Counted from the stretch's first letter, positions 50,289 to 58,479 are shown. The stretch is DNA of 58,612 nucleotides from Bacteroidia bacterium (GCA_023228875.1 JALOAG010000011.1:1-58612); one strand, 5' to 3'. The notes: generated by a model not told the origin, from the letters alone. Numbers and translations are program-made.

Positions 50289-51140
50289 TTAGTTCACCGT
50301 TTTATAACGCGCGAGCGCGGCAAGTTCGTCAGGTTTAAAATATGATTTAGGAATCATTCGCGTTTCGAAGAAATTGTTATAAAGGTCTAAAGCTTTCTTG
50401 CGATAACTTTCAATTTCATTATTATTTACTTCGAATATTTTGTGAGCGAAGTTAAACATTTCATAGGTAAATCCAAATGTTTCTACCAACGCTTTATAAT
50501 CCATATTAAACGTATCCGTCCCGAATATTTCTGCTATTAATCCGGTATCAACCGCTTTGCGTAATAAGAGCGACGCTTCTTCGGTAAGGAAGCCGTATAG
50601 CATCATAAAACGACTGGCGCCTACAAAATAGGCTTGATTCATACCTTGCACCAGATGGTCTTTCGGCCACTGTTGGTTGACAACAATTTTATTCCATTCG
50701 CGCATTTCTTTCGCTTTAATTTCAATCGGTAATTTCACTGGGGCGCGCAAGAGCTTGTCGAGTGCGCCGCTGAAAGGGATGCTCTCAGGAAATTGATTGA
50801 AGTTTACAAATTGTGTTAAAGTAAACGATTCCAAATCAATGTTCTCGCCGTATAACTCATATAAATATTGGTCAGCAAAATGTTCAACGATCCCACCTTT
50901 TAGGGTTTGATAGAGATCAATATGTTCTTTTTCTAAAAACCCGAAAGTTCGTAATAATGTTTTACCAGGCGATGTCCACGGGTTGAGACCGCAGAGATCG
51001 ACGAGCGCGTGCGATGAAATATTCGGGGCACGCATTTGACTCGTGTTTACGCGGAACGCGGTCGGTAGCATCTCGTATGAAGATTCTGCACTCATCCACC
51101 GATCATTTAATTTCCATCTTACTGTTCTTTTTAACTGCAT
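50289..51140 (-). CDS. PD-(D/E)XK nuclease (YqaJ/RecB-like), 283 aa
   Basis: The motifs GGIVEHFADQYLYELYGE (conserved Glu), FSGALDKLLRAPVKLPIEIKAK (D and ExK) and HLVQGMNQAYFVG (Q-x3-Y) are those of the YqaJ/lambda-exonuclease-like fold. It would resect or nick DNA in phage recombination or packaging. It is encoded between a Lys-tailed protein and the large terminase, 4 nt from each, so it may act in packaging rather than with the Sak4-like ATPase at 55274. Confidence 0.75.
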   Translation of the reverse strand: MQLKRTVRWKLNDRWMSAESSYEMLPTAFRVNTSQMRAPNISSHALVDLCGLNPWTSPGKTLLRTFGFLEKEHIDLYQTLKGGIVEHFADQYLYELYGENIDLESFTLTQFVNFNQFPESIPFSGALDKLLRAPVKLPIEIKAKEMREWNKIVVNQQWPKDHLVQGMNQAYFVGASRFMMLYGFLTEEASLLLRKAVDTGLIAEIFGTDTFNMDYKALVETFGFTYEMFNFAHKIFEVNNNEIESYRKKALDLYNNFFETRMIPKSYFKPDELAALARYKTVN

Positions 51141-51144
51141 AAAA

Positions 51145-51921
51145 TTATTCCTCTTTTTTCTTTGTTATTTTTTTATTTGTTGTTTTTGCTTTTGTTGTTT
51201 TTGCTTTTGTTGTTTTTGCTTTTGATTTCTTTTTATCGGCAGCAAGTTTTTGTTGTAGCTCTGATGATTCTAATAAACGGGCCATATTTTTCAGCTCTTT
51301 TACGCTTAGATTTTGATATAAATCTTCCTCGTTAAGATGCTCCTGCGTCTGCGGTATTAAGGCATAAGCATCGATGAGTTTTTGCACGGCGTTCATTTGA
51401 TCTTTTATCTCTACTTTCTGGTTAGGGATCATCGAATTACCGATCGCTATATTTGATATAATAATAAATAATTCAGGTTTAGTTAGCGGGCGTAATAACG
51501 GCGCAGTACTATTACCATACATAACAAATGGCTCTAATAAATACGGATACCATTTAATCATTAAATAATAATCATCGTCAATTTTTAATCCGGCAATCGC
51601 GCGGGCCAAGCTCAAAGGGTCGTTATGAAAATCTTCTTCAAGAATGTTGTAGCGCGCGAGATGATCAAGAATTTCCAGCTTGCTCATTACTTTAATATTA
51701 TAAATAGCCCGTGCAAAATCGGTTTCCTTGCTCGTAAGAGTCCGAATAGGAAAACGGTTATTAATTTCATAGTAGTTGAAATATACCTCAACCTCGTCGC
51801 GGTTGATTTGCAAGTCGCCGGCTATTTCGTCACGTGCGGTGGGCGAGGGGTTAGCGAGCGAGTTTCCTGCGGGAATTACGTGCGCGTTTTCCGTGTTTTC
51901 AGTGTCTTTAGTGTGTGCCAT
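51145..51921 (-). CDS. Hypothetical Lys-tailed protein upstream of terminase, 258 aa (small-terminase candidate)
   Basis: Start at ATG 51921 (MAHTKDTENTENAH), directly after the promoter at 51955-51983; AAAGGA lies 12 nt upstream. The frame extends further but through the promoter. The N-terminus is polar. The middle is helical, and the C-terminus is a histone-H1-like tail with three AKTTK repeats followed by a KK-rich end, suggesting DNA binding. As first gene of the nuclease-terminase operon it could be the small terminase subunit (inference from place only). Confidence 0.6.
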   Translation of the reverse strand: MAHTKDTENTENAHVIPAGNSLANPSPTARDEIAGDLQINRDEVEVYFNYYEINNRFPIRTLTSKETDFARAIYNIKVMSKLEILDHLARYNILEEDFHNDPLSLARAIAGLKIDDDYYLMIKWYPYLLEPFVMYGNSTAPLLRPLTKPELFIIISNIAIGNSMIPNQKVEIKDQMNAVQKLIDAYALIPQTQEHLNEEDLYQNLSVKELKNMARLLESSELQQKLAADKKKSKAKTTKAKTTKAKTTNKKITKKKEE

Positions 51922-51954
51922 GTTTTCTTTGTAAATCCTTTGTTTCTTATTAAT

Positions 51955-51983
51955 ATTATAATGTATTTGTTTCCTAATGTCAA
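51955..51983 (-). promoter_or_regulatory. Minus-strand promoter TTGACA-17-TATAAT for the packaging operon
   Basis: Read leftward: TTGACA at 51983-51978, 17-nt spacer, TATAAT at 51960-51955; perfect boxes. Expected start about 27 nt before ATG 51921. Confidence 0.9.
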
Positions 51984-52018
51984 GGAAAATAGGCTTTTTT
52001 AAATAAATATACAAAAAC

Positions 52019-52047
52019 TTGTAAAATGTCAATCTATGACCTATTAT
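52019..52047 (+). promoter_or_regulatory. Weak promoter candidate in front of the long hairpin
   Basis: TTGTAA (52019-52024), 17-nt spacer, TATTAT (52042-52047). Transcription would begin near 52054, just before the inverted repeat at 52061. Weaker match than the other promoters. Confidence 0.35.
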
Positions 52048-52060
52048 AGCAATTACAATT

Positions 52061-52221
52061 TTTCTCTCTCTCTTTGCGATTTTCTGGGTTTATATTTGGG
52101 TGTATATTATATAAATATAATATACAACAAGCGCTGTTTTTGAAAAACAAATTTATATTATATATATAATATATATAATATAGAAAATATAAACCCAGAA
52201 AATCGCAAAGAGAGAGAGAAA
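52061..52221 (+). repeat. 37-bp perfect inverted repeat with structured loop
   Basis: Arm 1 52061-52097 (begins TTTCTCTCTCTCTTTGCGAT, ends TTTATATTT) is the exact reverse complement of arm 2 52185-52221. The 87-nt loop contains smaller palindromes: TGTATATTATAT/ATATAATATACA (loop AA) and GTTTTTGAAAAAC, then alternating TA. It lies in a 498-nt non-coding region between the leftward packaging promoter and the promoter of the reverse transcriptase. The rest of that region (52222-52372) is AT-rich without further features. Could be a hairpin RNA, a DNA cruciform/origin or a retron-like RNA gene. Confidence 0.85.
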
Positions 52222-52372
52222 TATTATAAATATATATATAGAAGACTTTCAAAAATTCTTGACTTTTATTTATTTTTTGTTTTTACTTCTCACACTTTTT
52301 TCTCATTTTCTCTTAACGCTCTCGCCACTTTAGCGCTTTTCACAGCAACAAAAAAATTATCTATTATAAGCC

Positions 52373-52401
52373 TTGATCTTTCTTCACTTTCTATATATAA
52401 T
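52373..52401 (+). promoter_or_regulatory. Promoter TTGATC-17-TATAAT for the reverse transcriptase
   Basis: -35 TTGATC (52373-52378), 17-nt spacer, -10 TATAAT (52396-52401), 18 nt before ATG 52420. The 5' leader would be only about 12 nt, with GAGGT as ribosome site, so the long hairpin is not on this mRNA. Confidence 0.75.
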
Positions 52402-52419
52402 AAAGATGAGGTAAAAATT

Positions 52420-53583
52420 ATGAGCATTATTGATTTATTTTTCGACAAAAACACTTGGGAAGCGTTCCACACACACTTAACGGATCCTGAACGCATCACC
52501 CGTGACGCTGCCGCAACCAAAACCGTCACGAACATAATTGAGGACAAAATTAAAGTTGATTTCGATTTCCCAGCACCGCGAAAAAAGATACTTAAGAAAT
52601 ACCGCAACGATAAACCCCGCACGGTGTTCACTTTTCCTGAGCCGTACCAGACGTATTTGAAGTTCTTAAACTGGGTGATCCTTAATAATAATATATATAT
52701 AAATAAATTCAGCAGATCAGCGATCGCTTATATTCCTGGTCGGTCAGTGAATTATAATATTAAAAAAGTAAAAAAATTATTTGTGAATACCCCTCACTAT
52801 TATAAGACCGACTTGAAGGATTTTTTCAACCAAATAAATCAGGAAAAATTACGGGTAGAAATAAAAGACTTTTTCGCCGGTGACGAAAAACTAATAAACT
52901 TCTTTAATGATTTAATTAACATAATCCCCGAAGGTGTGGGCGCTGGGTTACCAACCGCAGGCCTATTGGCGAATATATATTTAACCCCGCTCGATAAAAA
53001 AATGGATCACGCGAAAGTAATTTATTTCCGTTACGCCGACGACATTTTAATTATGGCTAAAAACAAAAATAAACTTTCGCGCGATATCGATTTATTTACT
53101 TCTGCGCTCAATGAGCGCGCTCTAAGAGCAAATGAAAACAAAACTGATAGTGGTATTAACGAAGTAACTTTTCTGGGTGTCACCATAAATAAGCATCATA
53201 TTCGTATTAGCAGGAAAGCAGTTAAGAAGATAAAGAGTTCGATCCGACGTCGCGCGCACTGGTTCAATTATCAGTTTGATAAAATTGGTTTAAAACGAAC
53301 GCGGCGGCAATTATTAAGAACATACTTGAGAGGTATAAATGACAAGTTGTATGCGACTGGTAGCGAAAGCGAGCGCGGATGGGTACGATGGTATAGCCCG
53401 CTCGTCATCGGCGCCGGTGACGATGAATTTAAAGAGATTGAATTGTATTTATTAAAGAAATGTAAAGAAGTCGGGGGTAAGATGAGTTATGACGAATTAC
53501 ATAAACTCGGTTACAAATCACTTGTGCGCGAACATTTTAAATTAAAAGAGGCAAAAACAAAAGAAATATCGCTTGACCTTTAA
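52420..53583 (+). CDS. Reverse transcriptase, lineage unassigned, 387 aa
   Basis: Motif A YKTDLKDFFNQI (D131), motif B GAGLPTAGLLANIYLTPLDKKM (174-195), motif C FRYADDILIMA (Y205-ADD208) and motif D/E region EVTFLGVTINKHHIRIS. These are the catalytic parts of bacterial reverse transcriptases that copy RNA into DNA. The LPTAGLLANIYL box differs from both the QG-SP box of group II/retron enzymes and the IGNLTSQ box of DGR enzymes. No maturase or HNH domain follows; the last 120 residues are basic and helical. It stands between packaging and recombination genes. Confidence 0.85.
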   Translation: MSIIDLFFDKNTWEAFHTHLTDPERITRDAAATKTVTNIIEDKIKVDFDFPAPRKKILKKYRNDKPRTVFTFPEPYQTYLKFLNWVILNNNIYINKFSRSAIAYIPGRSVNYNIKKVKKLFVNTPHYYKTDLKDFFNQINQEKLRVEIKDFFAGDEKLINFFNDLINIIPEGVGAGLPTAGLLANIYLTPLDKKMDHAKVIYFRYADDILIMAKNKNKLSRDIDLFTSALNERALRANENKTDSGINEVTFLGVTINKHHIRISRKAVKKIKSSIRRRAHWFNYQFDKIGLKRTRRQLLRTYLRGINDKLYATGSESERGWVRWYSPLVIGAGDDEFKEIELYLLKKCKEVGGKMSYDELHKLGYKSLVREHFKLKEAKTKEISLDL

Positions 53584-53601
53584 TATTATTTACGGTATAA
53601 T
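53573..53601 (+). promoter_or_regulatory. Promoter TTGACC-17-TATAAT, first of a pair
   Basis: -35 TTGACC (53573-53578) overlaps the last codons of the reverse transcriptase; -10 TATAAT at 53596-53601, 17-nt spacer. Confidence 0.85.
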
Positions 53602-53641
53602 AAAATTATAAGAAAAAGAATTAAAAAAATAATTACCTTGC

Positions 53642-53670
53642 TTGACATATGAAAACAATTCATATATAAT
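53642..53670 (+). promoter_or_regulatory. Promoter TTGACA-17-TATAAT, second of a pair
   Basis: Perfect -35 TTGACA (53642-53647) and -10 TATAAT (53665-53670), 17-nt spacer, 31 nt before the DUF1351 gene. The tandem pair implies strong or staged expression of the recombination operon. Confidence 0.9.
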
Positions 53671-53700
53671 AAAGATATAAAGAATAAAGGAGTAAATGTT

Positions 53701-54543
53701 ATGACCCAACTACCAGACGTGATCAGAATCACCGCGGTGCCCACAATACGTTCATCAGTCGATGAGCTCGCACTTGTTGTAAAGAAAAGAATTGCTGAAT
53801 TAAGAATCGAAGAGATTGAACCCACGGAAGAAAATAAGAAATTATTAAAAGATACCCGGGCCAATTTAAATAAAGAAATTAAAGATTATGAAGAACAGCG
53901 CAAAAAAATTAAAGAGTTGCTTTTAAAGGACTATAATGTTTTTGAAGAAGAATACAAGAAAAAAATTAAAACTCTTTACGACGAAACCGATAAAACATTA
54001 AAAGAGGCTATTGATAAGATTCAGCGTGAGCAGGATCAAGAACTAAAAGATTACGCTCTCGAATACCTTAATGAGCGCTTGGCGGTTAACAACCCCGGTG
54101 TAATTGAGTTTGATCAAATTCGAATTAATTATGCGAATAAAAAACAAATTCGGTTATCAATTGATAACTACATCGATGATATCCTCAAGAGTTTAAATAT
54201 AATCAAAACTTACGGTGAAAACGAAGGGCGTTTATATGCAATTTGGTTACGCACTAATTTTAATTTGGTCGAGGCCATTACACAACTAAATAATGATATT
54301 GCTGTTGAAAAACAATTAGCACGAGAAATTAAAGAACGCGAAGCGCGCGAAGCACTTGCGCGTGAAATGTATAAAGTAGAAGAAATTACAACGCCCGAAG
54401 AAGTAGAAGAAGCAGAAGAAGATTTTGTTATCGAGGTCGAAGAATTGTCTCATTATTCATTGACCGTCAAAGCGACTCCTTCGCAGCTTGAAAAATTATT
54501 AGAATTTCTTTTAATCAATGATTATGATTATGATTTGGAGTAA
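53701..54543 (+). CDS. DUF1351-like phage protein, 280 aa
   Basis: Long charged coiled-coil first half with NKKLLKDTRANLNKEIKDYE, then EQRKKIKELLLKDYNVFEEE, the typical layout of DUF1351 proteins, which accompany phage recombination and replication genes. The C-terminus is acidic. First gene of the operon reaching the window end; 3 nt before the metallo-beta-lactamase-fold gene. Confidence 0.8.
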   Translation: MTQLPDVIRITAVPTIRSSVDELALVVKKRIAELRIEEIEPTEENKKLLKDTRANLNKEIKDYEEQRKKIKELLLKDYNVFEEEYKKKIKTLYDETDKTLKEAIDKIQREQDQELKDYALEYLNERLAVNNPGVIEFDQIRINYANKKQIRLSIDNYIDDILKSLNIIKTYGENEGRLYAIWLRTNFNLVEAITQLNNDIAVEKQLAREIKEREAREALAREMYKVEEITTPEEVEEAEEDFVIEVEELSHYSLTVKATPSQLEKLLEFLLINDYDYDLE

Positions 54544-54546
54544 GAA

Positions 54547-55251
54547 ATGATTAAAGTTATTGGTTCAAGTTCCGCGGGTAACGCAGTATTATATGATGAA
54601 GGTAAGATAATGGTTGATTGTGGACTGCCTTTTAAAACATTACAACCGTACCTGGATAAAGTGAAGCTCGTATTACTCACACATATTCACGGCGATCATT
54701 TCGCTCCGTCGACGATCGCTACAATATGCGCGTTATATCCAAAAATTACATGGATGGTACCGAATTATATGAAAAAAGAATTTTTAGCGCTTAAAAGGCC
54801 TCATACGCGCGTTATAATAACGAAAACGAGCAAAGAATATGTCGCCGGTCCGTATCTAATCAAAGTATTACCATTATTCCACGATGTGCCAAACGTCGGT
54901 TATTCAATAATTATTAATAATGGTTATAAGATCGTTCACGCCACGGACACGAATATGATTCGGCATTTACAAGACATTAAAGAGTATGATTTGTATGCCA
55001 TTGAGTGCAATCACGATGAAAATATTATTTATGATAAGATCAAAGGTTCGCTCTATGATGAAAGTTATACTTACGAAATCCGTTCACGAGAAAATCATTT
55101 ATCGTTTCAAAAAACGATAAGCTGGTTTAAAGAGGTGCGAAAGGAAGATTCAATATTACACCCTCTTCACGTGTCTCACTCGTATGACGACGAATTAGTT
55201 AAAGTTATTATGAACCGGTTGTTAAAACCGGATCACGATATAAAAGAGTAA
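54547..55251 (+). CDS. Metallo-beta-lactamase-fold hydrolase, 234 aa
   Basis: The metal-binding motif LTHIHGDHFA (H46, H48, D50, H51) follows MVDCG; later PLFHDVPNVGYSI and HATDTN supply further ligands. This is the MBL fold of the YycJ/phage type, often a DNA or RNA nuclease. In a recombination operon a DNase role is the most likely, but not shown by sequence. Confidence 0.85.
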   Translation: MIKVIGSSSAGNAVLYDEGKIMVDCGLPFKTLQPYLDKVKLVLLTHIHGDHFAPSTIATICALYPKITWMVPNYMKKEFLALKRPHTRVIITKTSKEYVAGPYLIKVLPLFHDVPNVGYSIIINNGYKIVHATDTNMIRHLQDIKEYDLYAIECNHDENIIYDKIKGSLYDESYTYEIRSRENHLSFQKTISWFKEVRKEDSILHPLHVSHSYDDELVKVIMNRLLKPDHDIKE

Positions 55252-55273
55252 AAGAAAGAAAGGAAATGAAATT

Positions 55274-56443
55274 ATGAGTATTTTACCAAAAGTTTCTCGC
55301 GTAAAGCGCGAGGCAAACAGCGCATTAAAAATATTATTATATGCGCCGCCTGGATTCGGTAAATCCTACTGGGCAAACCAATTCCCTGATCCGTTATTTT
55401 TAAACACGGATGGCAACTTACAATATTTAGATGCTGCAGGGGTTGTTGTTAAACATTGGTATTCACATCCTGGTAACAGCGATAAAGAAGCCGTCGCAAG
55501 CAGTTTTGTGAATATCGTCGAAGAATTAGTTATGACTAACGGCGGAGGGTTCAAAACAATTGTTGTTGACTTACTCGAAGGTGTTTATAACTTATGTAGA
55601 ACTGCTAAATTGCGCGAATTTAATATACAAGACGAAGGTGATATACCCTTTGGTAAAGTGTATAAGATGATTCGTTCAGAGGTTTTGACACAAATTAACA
55701 GATTACGGGCGCTGCCAGTTAATGTTATTCTCCTCTCACACGAGAAGGAGCTTACTATCAAAGACCGGGTAGGGAGGGAGTATACTTTTTACACCCCGAA
55801 CGTCGACGATAAGTTTTTAAAACCATTGAGCGGGACAGGGTTCACATTACGTGGTTATTGGAAAGATGTCACGAATGAGCGAACCCAAGAGAGCACTGCA
55901 GTGCGCATGTTGTCTCTGACACCGAAGTCAGAAGAATTCCGTGTGACACGGTTTACTGATACTGATGGCACTCCAGTGGCGCTGGAAGATATCGAACTCA
56001 CCTATGAGGGCGTGCGCGAATTATTTGATCGTTTAGCCGATCCTGCAAATGCGGGTAGTTTTGTAAAAGCGGATTCGTCAGAAATGATGACAGAAACCGC
56101 GAGCGATTATAAAGACAAACTTACCAAAACGCGCGCCAAACCTGTTGAAAAAGTTGAACCAGTTAAGAAACCTATTGAAAAAGTTGAACCAATTAAGAAA
56201 TCTATTGAAAAAGTTGAACCAGTTAAGGAACCTGTTGAAAAAGTTGAAAAGGTTGAAAAGGTTGAAAAAGTTGAAGTTAAACCTGCACCGGTTAAAAAAG
56301 AGGAAGTTAAACCTACACCGGTTGAAAAGGTTGAACCGACAAAAAGCAGTGTCCCGGTTACAGAAACGCAGCAAGAAAGAATTGCGCGTATTCATCGAGA
56401 AATTGCAGAAAAAATTGCTAATGCGAAGAAAGGAAATAAATAG
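55274..56443 (+). CDS. Sak4-like phage ATPase (RecA-fold), 389 aa
   Basis: Walker A LLYAPPGFGKSYWA (APPGFGKS at 24-31), then LFLNTDGNLQYLD and Walker B TIVVDLLEG. This is the phage nucleotide-binding protein family to which Sak4 single-strand annealing/recombination ATPases belong. The C-terminal 110 residues are a low-complexity tail of KVEPVKKPIE-type repeats, followed by a basic helix. Partnered with the DUF669 SSB-like gene 2 nt downstream, as in known Sak4-SSB pairs. Confidence 0.8.
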   Translation: MSILPKVSRVKREANSALKILLYAPPGFGKSYWANQFPDPLFLNTDGNLQYLDAAGVVVKHWYSHPGNSDKEAVASSFVNIVEELVMTNGGGFKTIVVDLLEGVYNLCRTAKLREFNIQDEGDIPFGKVYKMIRSEVLTQINRLRALPVNVILLSHEKELTIKDRVGREYTFYTPNVDDKFLKPLSGTGFTLRGYWKDVTNERTQESTAVRMLSLTPKSEEFRVTRFTDTDGTPVALEDIELTYEGVRELFDRLADPANAGSFVKADSSEMMTETASDYKDKLTKTRAKPVEKVEPVKKPIEKVEPIKKSIEKVEPVKEPVEKVEKVEKVEKVEVKPAPVKKEEVKPTPVEKVEPTKSSVPVTETQQERIARIHREIAEKIANAKKGNK

Positions 56444-56445
56444 TT

Positions 56446-56901
56446 ATGGCATTATTTGATAACATTGATTTATCGCACTTAACAGATCTTGTTAAGGCGG
56501 GCTTGGAAAAAGGTAATCTCCCTGATTCCTTTGCCGAATTACCAGAAGGAACTTACTTATGTAAAGTTCACAAATTAGAAGCACGTCTTACGCGTGAGAC
56601 ACAAAAACCGATGGCGGTATGGGAATTAATTATTCTAAATGACGGAGATTATGAAAACCGTCACGTGTGGGTTAACCAAATTCTCGAAAGCGATACTCCC
56701 GAAAAAACAATTGACGCATGGGCTCGTTTTAAACGGACGTTATCAACATTCTTAGGCGGTTACGAAATTGATGATATTTCGTTAATCACGGAAGATTTAA
56801 TTGAACAATATATCCTCGACGTCGAATGTACTTTGAACGTGAAAAAAGGTTCCAAAGGCGGTACCTTTATGACCATCGGACCAGTAGTGGAAGGAGTTTA
56901 A
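56446..56901 (+). CDS. DUF669-like (SSB-like) protein, 151 aa
   Basis: Residues 25-90 contain LPEGTYLCKVHKLEARLTRE, then KPMAVWELIILNDGDYENRH, the OB-like start of the DUF669 family. These proteins act as single-strand DNA binders next to Sak4/Erf/RecT-type recombinases. It lacks the usual acidic tail, ending instead in a conserved GTFMTIGPVVEG strand. Confidence 0.8.
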   Translation: MALFDNIDLSHLTDLVKAGLEKGNLPDSFAELPEGTYLCKVHKLEARLTRETQKPMAVWELIILNDGDYENRHVWVNQILESDTPEKTIDAWARFKRTLSTFLGGYEIDDISLITEDLIEQYILDVECTLNVKKGSKGGTFMTIGPVVEGV

Positions 56902-56906
56902 AGATT

Positions 56907-57113
56907 ATGGTAGGAAAAATTAAGTTTTTTGATACCGAAAAAGGTTACGGATTTATTACAAGTGGGGAGCACGAAGGTGATATCTTCGTGCACCACACTG
57001 GAGTTTTACAGGAAGGGCCGAAAAGTTTTGATCCCGGTGATAAAGTTGACTTTGACCTAACAAAAGGTGAAGACGGCCGTTATCAAGCAATTCGTGTTAG
57101 TTTAATCAAATGA
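56907..57113 (+). CDS. Cold-shock-domain protein, 68 aa
   Basis: Start at ATG 56907, 11 nt after AAGGAG. RNP1-like KGYGFI (12-17) and RNP2-like DIFVHH (25-30) are present; length fits the Csp family. It binds single-stranded RNA or DNA, perhaps as an RNA chaperone for the phage's structured transcripts. Overlaps the next start by 4 nt. Confidence 0.9.
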   Translation: MVGKIKFFDTEKGYGFITSGEHEGDIFVHHTGVLQEGPKSFDPGDKVDFDLTKGEDGRYQAIRVSLIK

Positions 57114-57469
57114 GTTATTATTTAGAAATAACCGCGGTTGAATTCCCTATTACGCGGCGGAGACACGAATATCGTGCGTTAACAGGTAACGACAAAATAA
57201 GGTTCTTCGTGTTAGATATTATTTCCGTCCTTAATGCTCACGGGGTTGGTAAAATGGTTTTATTAACCAACGATGAAGAAGATGCCGCGGCTTACAAAAG
57301 TTTATTAGAAGCACAAAGAAATGCGGCAGCGGTTAAAGAAGCAATGCTTCAGCAAAACAATTTAAAAGTCAAAGTGGTCGTTAGAGAAATAACTTATTAT
57401 AATGAAGTTGATTCGAGGGAAGAAGCCTATATAGACCTCGGTGAAGGACCTGGGGATGAATTGGAATAA
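57110..57469 (+). CDS. Hypothetical protein, 119 aa
   Basis: Coupled to the cold-shock gene by a 4-nt overlap. Mixed alpha/beta, acidic end. No family recognised. Next to QueC, but no deazaguanine-pathway motif is visible. Confidence 0.65.
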   Translation: MSYYLEITAVEFPITRRRHEYRALTGNDKIRFFVLDIISVLNAHGVGKMVLLTNDEEDAAAYKSLLEAQRNAAAVKEAMLQQNNLKVKVVVREITYYNEVDSREEAYIDLGEGPGDELE

Positions 57470-57492
57470 ACCTGAAGAAAGGGGAGACAAAC

Positions 57493-58206
57493 ATGAGAAA
57501 AAATAAAGCGGTGGTTTTATTATCAGGCGGTCTTGATTCATCGACACTACTTGCCTATGCTGTTAAAAATTATGGCCGAGCAAACGTGTTAACTATAACC
57601 GCAGACTATGGACAAAAACATCGCAACGAAATATCCGCTGCTATAAATGTTAGCGAATATTACGGTGTAAGAAACATACTCGTGGATATGGATGCTATAT
57701 TTAAATACAGCGATAACGCCCTTATGTTTCAATCAGCAACACTTATACCAGAAGGATCGTACAAATCCCAGGCTCAGAACAAACGTGAGCCTCTGGTCAC
57801 ATATGTGCCTTATCGTAACGGGATGTTTTTAAGCGCTGCGTCTGCAATTGCTCTATCCATTTTCAAACAAGAACAAATTGATTTATATTATGGTGCACAC
57901 GCAGATGACGGAGGTGCAGCGGCTTATCCTGACACCTCTGCAAAATTCGTGAGGCATCAGGCACGAGCGCTATGGTTAGGTAGCGGTAAAAAAATTAAAA
58001 TGGTAACACCGTTTGTTAAGAAGCGGAAAGCCGATTTAGTAAAACTCGGTTTAGAATTAGATGCACCTTATCATTTGACCTGGTCTTGTTATAAAGGTCA
58101 AAAAGTGCACTGCGGCGAATGTTCGACATGTATAGATCGACAAAAAGCATTTGCGATGAATGGTGTAACCGATCCGGTAAAATATGCAAAAAATAAAAGA
58201 AAGTAA
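57493..58206 (+). CDS. queC: 7-cyano-7-deazaguanine synthase (QueC)
   Basis: PP-loop SGGLDSST at residues 11-18, TYVPYRNGMF in the middle and zinc ligands C199, C207, C210, C213 in CYKGQKVHCGECSTC identify QueC, which converts CDG to preQ0 using ATP and ammonia. Length (237) fits. In phages preQ0 or its derivatives are inserted into DNA in place of guanine and protect against restriction. QueD, QueE, FolE and the transglycosylase DpdA are not in this window; they could lie beyond its end. Confidence 0.95.
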   Translation: MRKNKAVVLLSGGLDSSTLLAYAVKNYGRANVLTITADYGQKHRNEISAAINVSEYYGVRNILVDMDAIFKYSDNALMFQSATLIPEGSYKSQAQNKREPLVTYVPYRNGMFLSAASAIALSIFKQEQIDLYYGAHADDGGAAAYPDTSAKFVRHQARALWLGSGKKIKMVTPFVKKRKADLVKLGLELDAPYHLTWSCYKGQKVHCGECSTCIDRQKAFAMNGVTDPVKYAKNKRK

Positions 58207-58218
58207 AGGAATTAAAAC

Positions 58219-58479
58219 ATGGAAAAAATGACGAAAATGGGATTTGTGGAAAATGACGCAATTAATCCTGATCACTATAAACAAGCGCGACGCGAGGCAA
58301 TTGAAATCATGGAAGATATTGTTTCGGACCCCGCGTTTAATGGGTACGAAGGATTTTTGGTAGCAATATCAGTTAAATATTTATTGCGCCATAAACACAA
58401 GAATGGGATTGAAGATCTTAACAAAGCCAAGTGGTATATTGATCGCTTGATTGAATATCACGGGAGAACGGGGGAATAA
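58219..58479 (+). CDS. DUF3310-like protein, 86 aa
   Basis: INPDHYKQARREAIEIME, then YLLRHKHKNGIEDLNKAKWY and IDRLIE, is the DUF3310 pattern, a small phage family often fused or next to nucleotide-metabolism enzymes. It precedes the MazG-like gene by 2 nt. Confidence 0.9.
   Translation: MEKMTKMGFVENDAINPDHYKQARREAIEIMEDIVSDPAFNGYEGFLVAISVKYLLRHKHKNGIEDLNKAKWYIDRLIEYHGRTGE

Noticed and set aside
52259..52287. Another promoter (TTGACT) downstream of the long hairpin
   Set aside because: The -10 position at 17 nt is TTTACT, a poor match, and a better promoter lies closer to the reverse transcriptase.
41191..53583. Diversity-generating retroelement (reverse transcriptase plus variable fibre end)
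   Set aside because: No repeat pair with adenine-specific differences was seen between the fibre 3' end and the region near the reverse transcriptase, and the enzyme lacks the DGR motif B.
56078..56459. Reading frames opposite and overlapping the end of the Sak4-like gene
   Set aside because: They are mirror translations of the repetitive Lys/Glu/Pro/Val tail and have no start signals.
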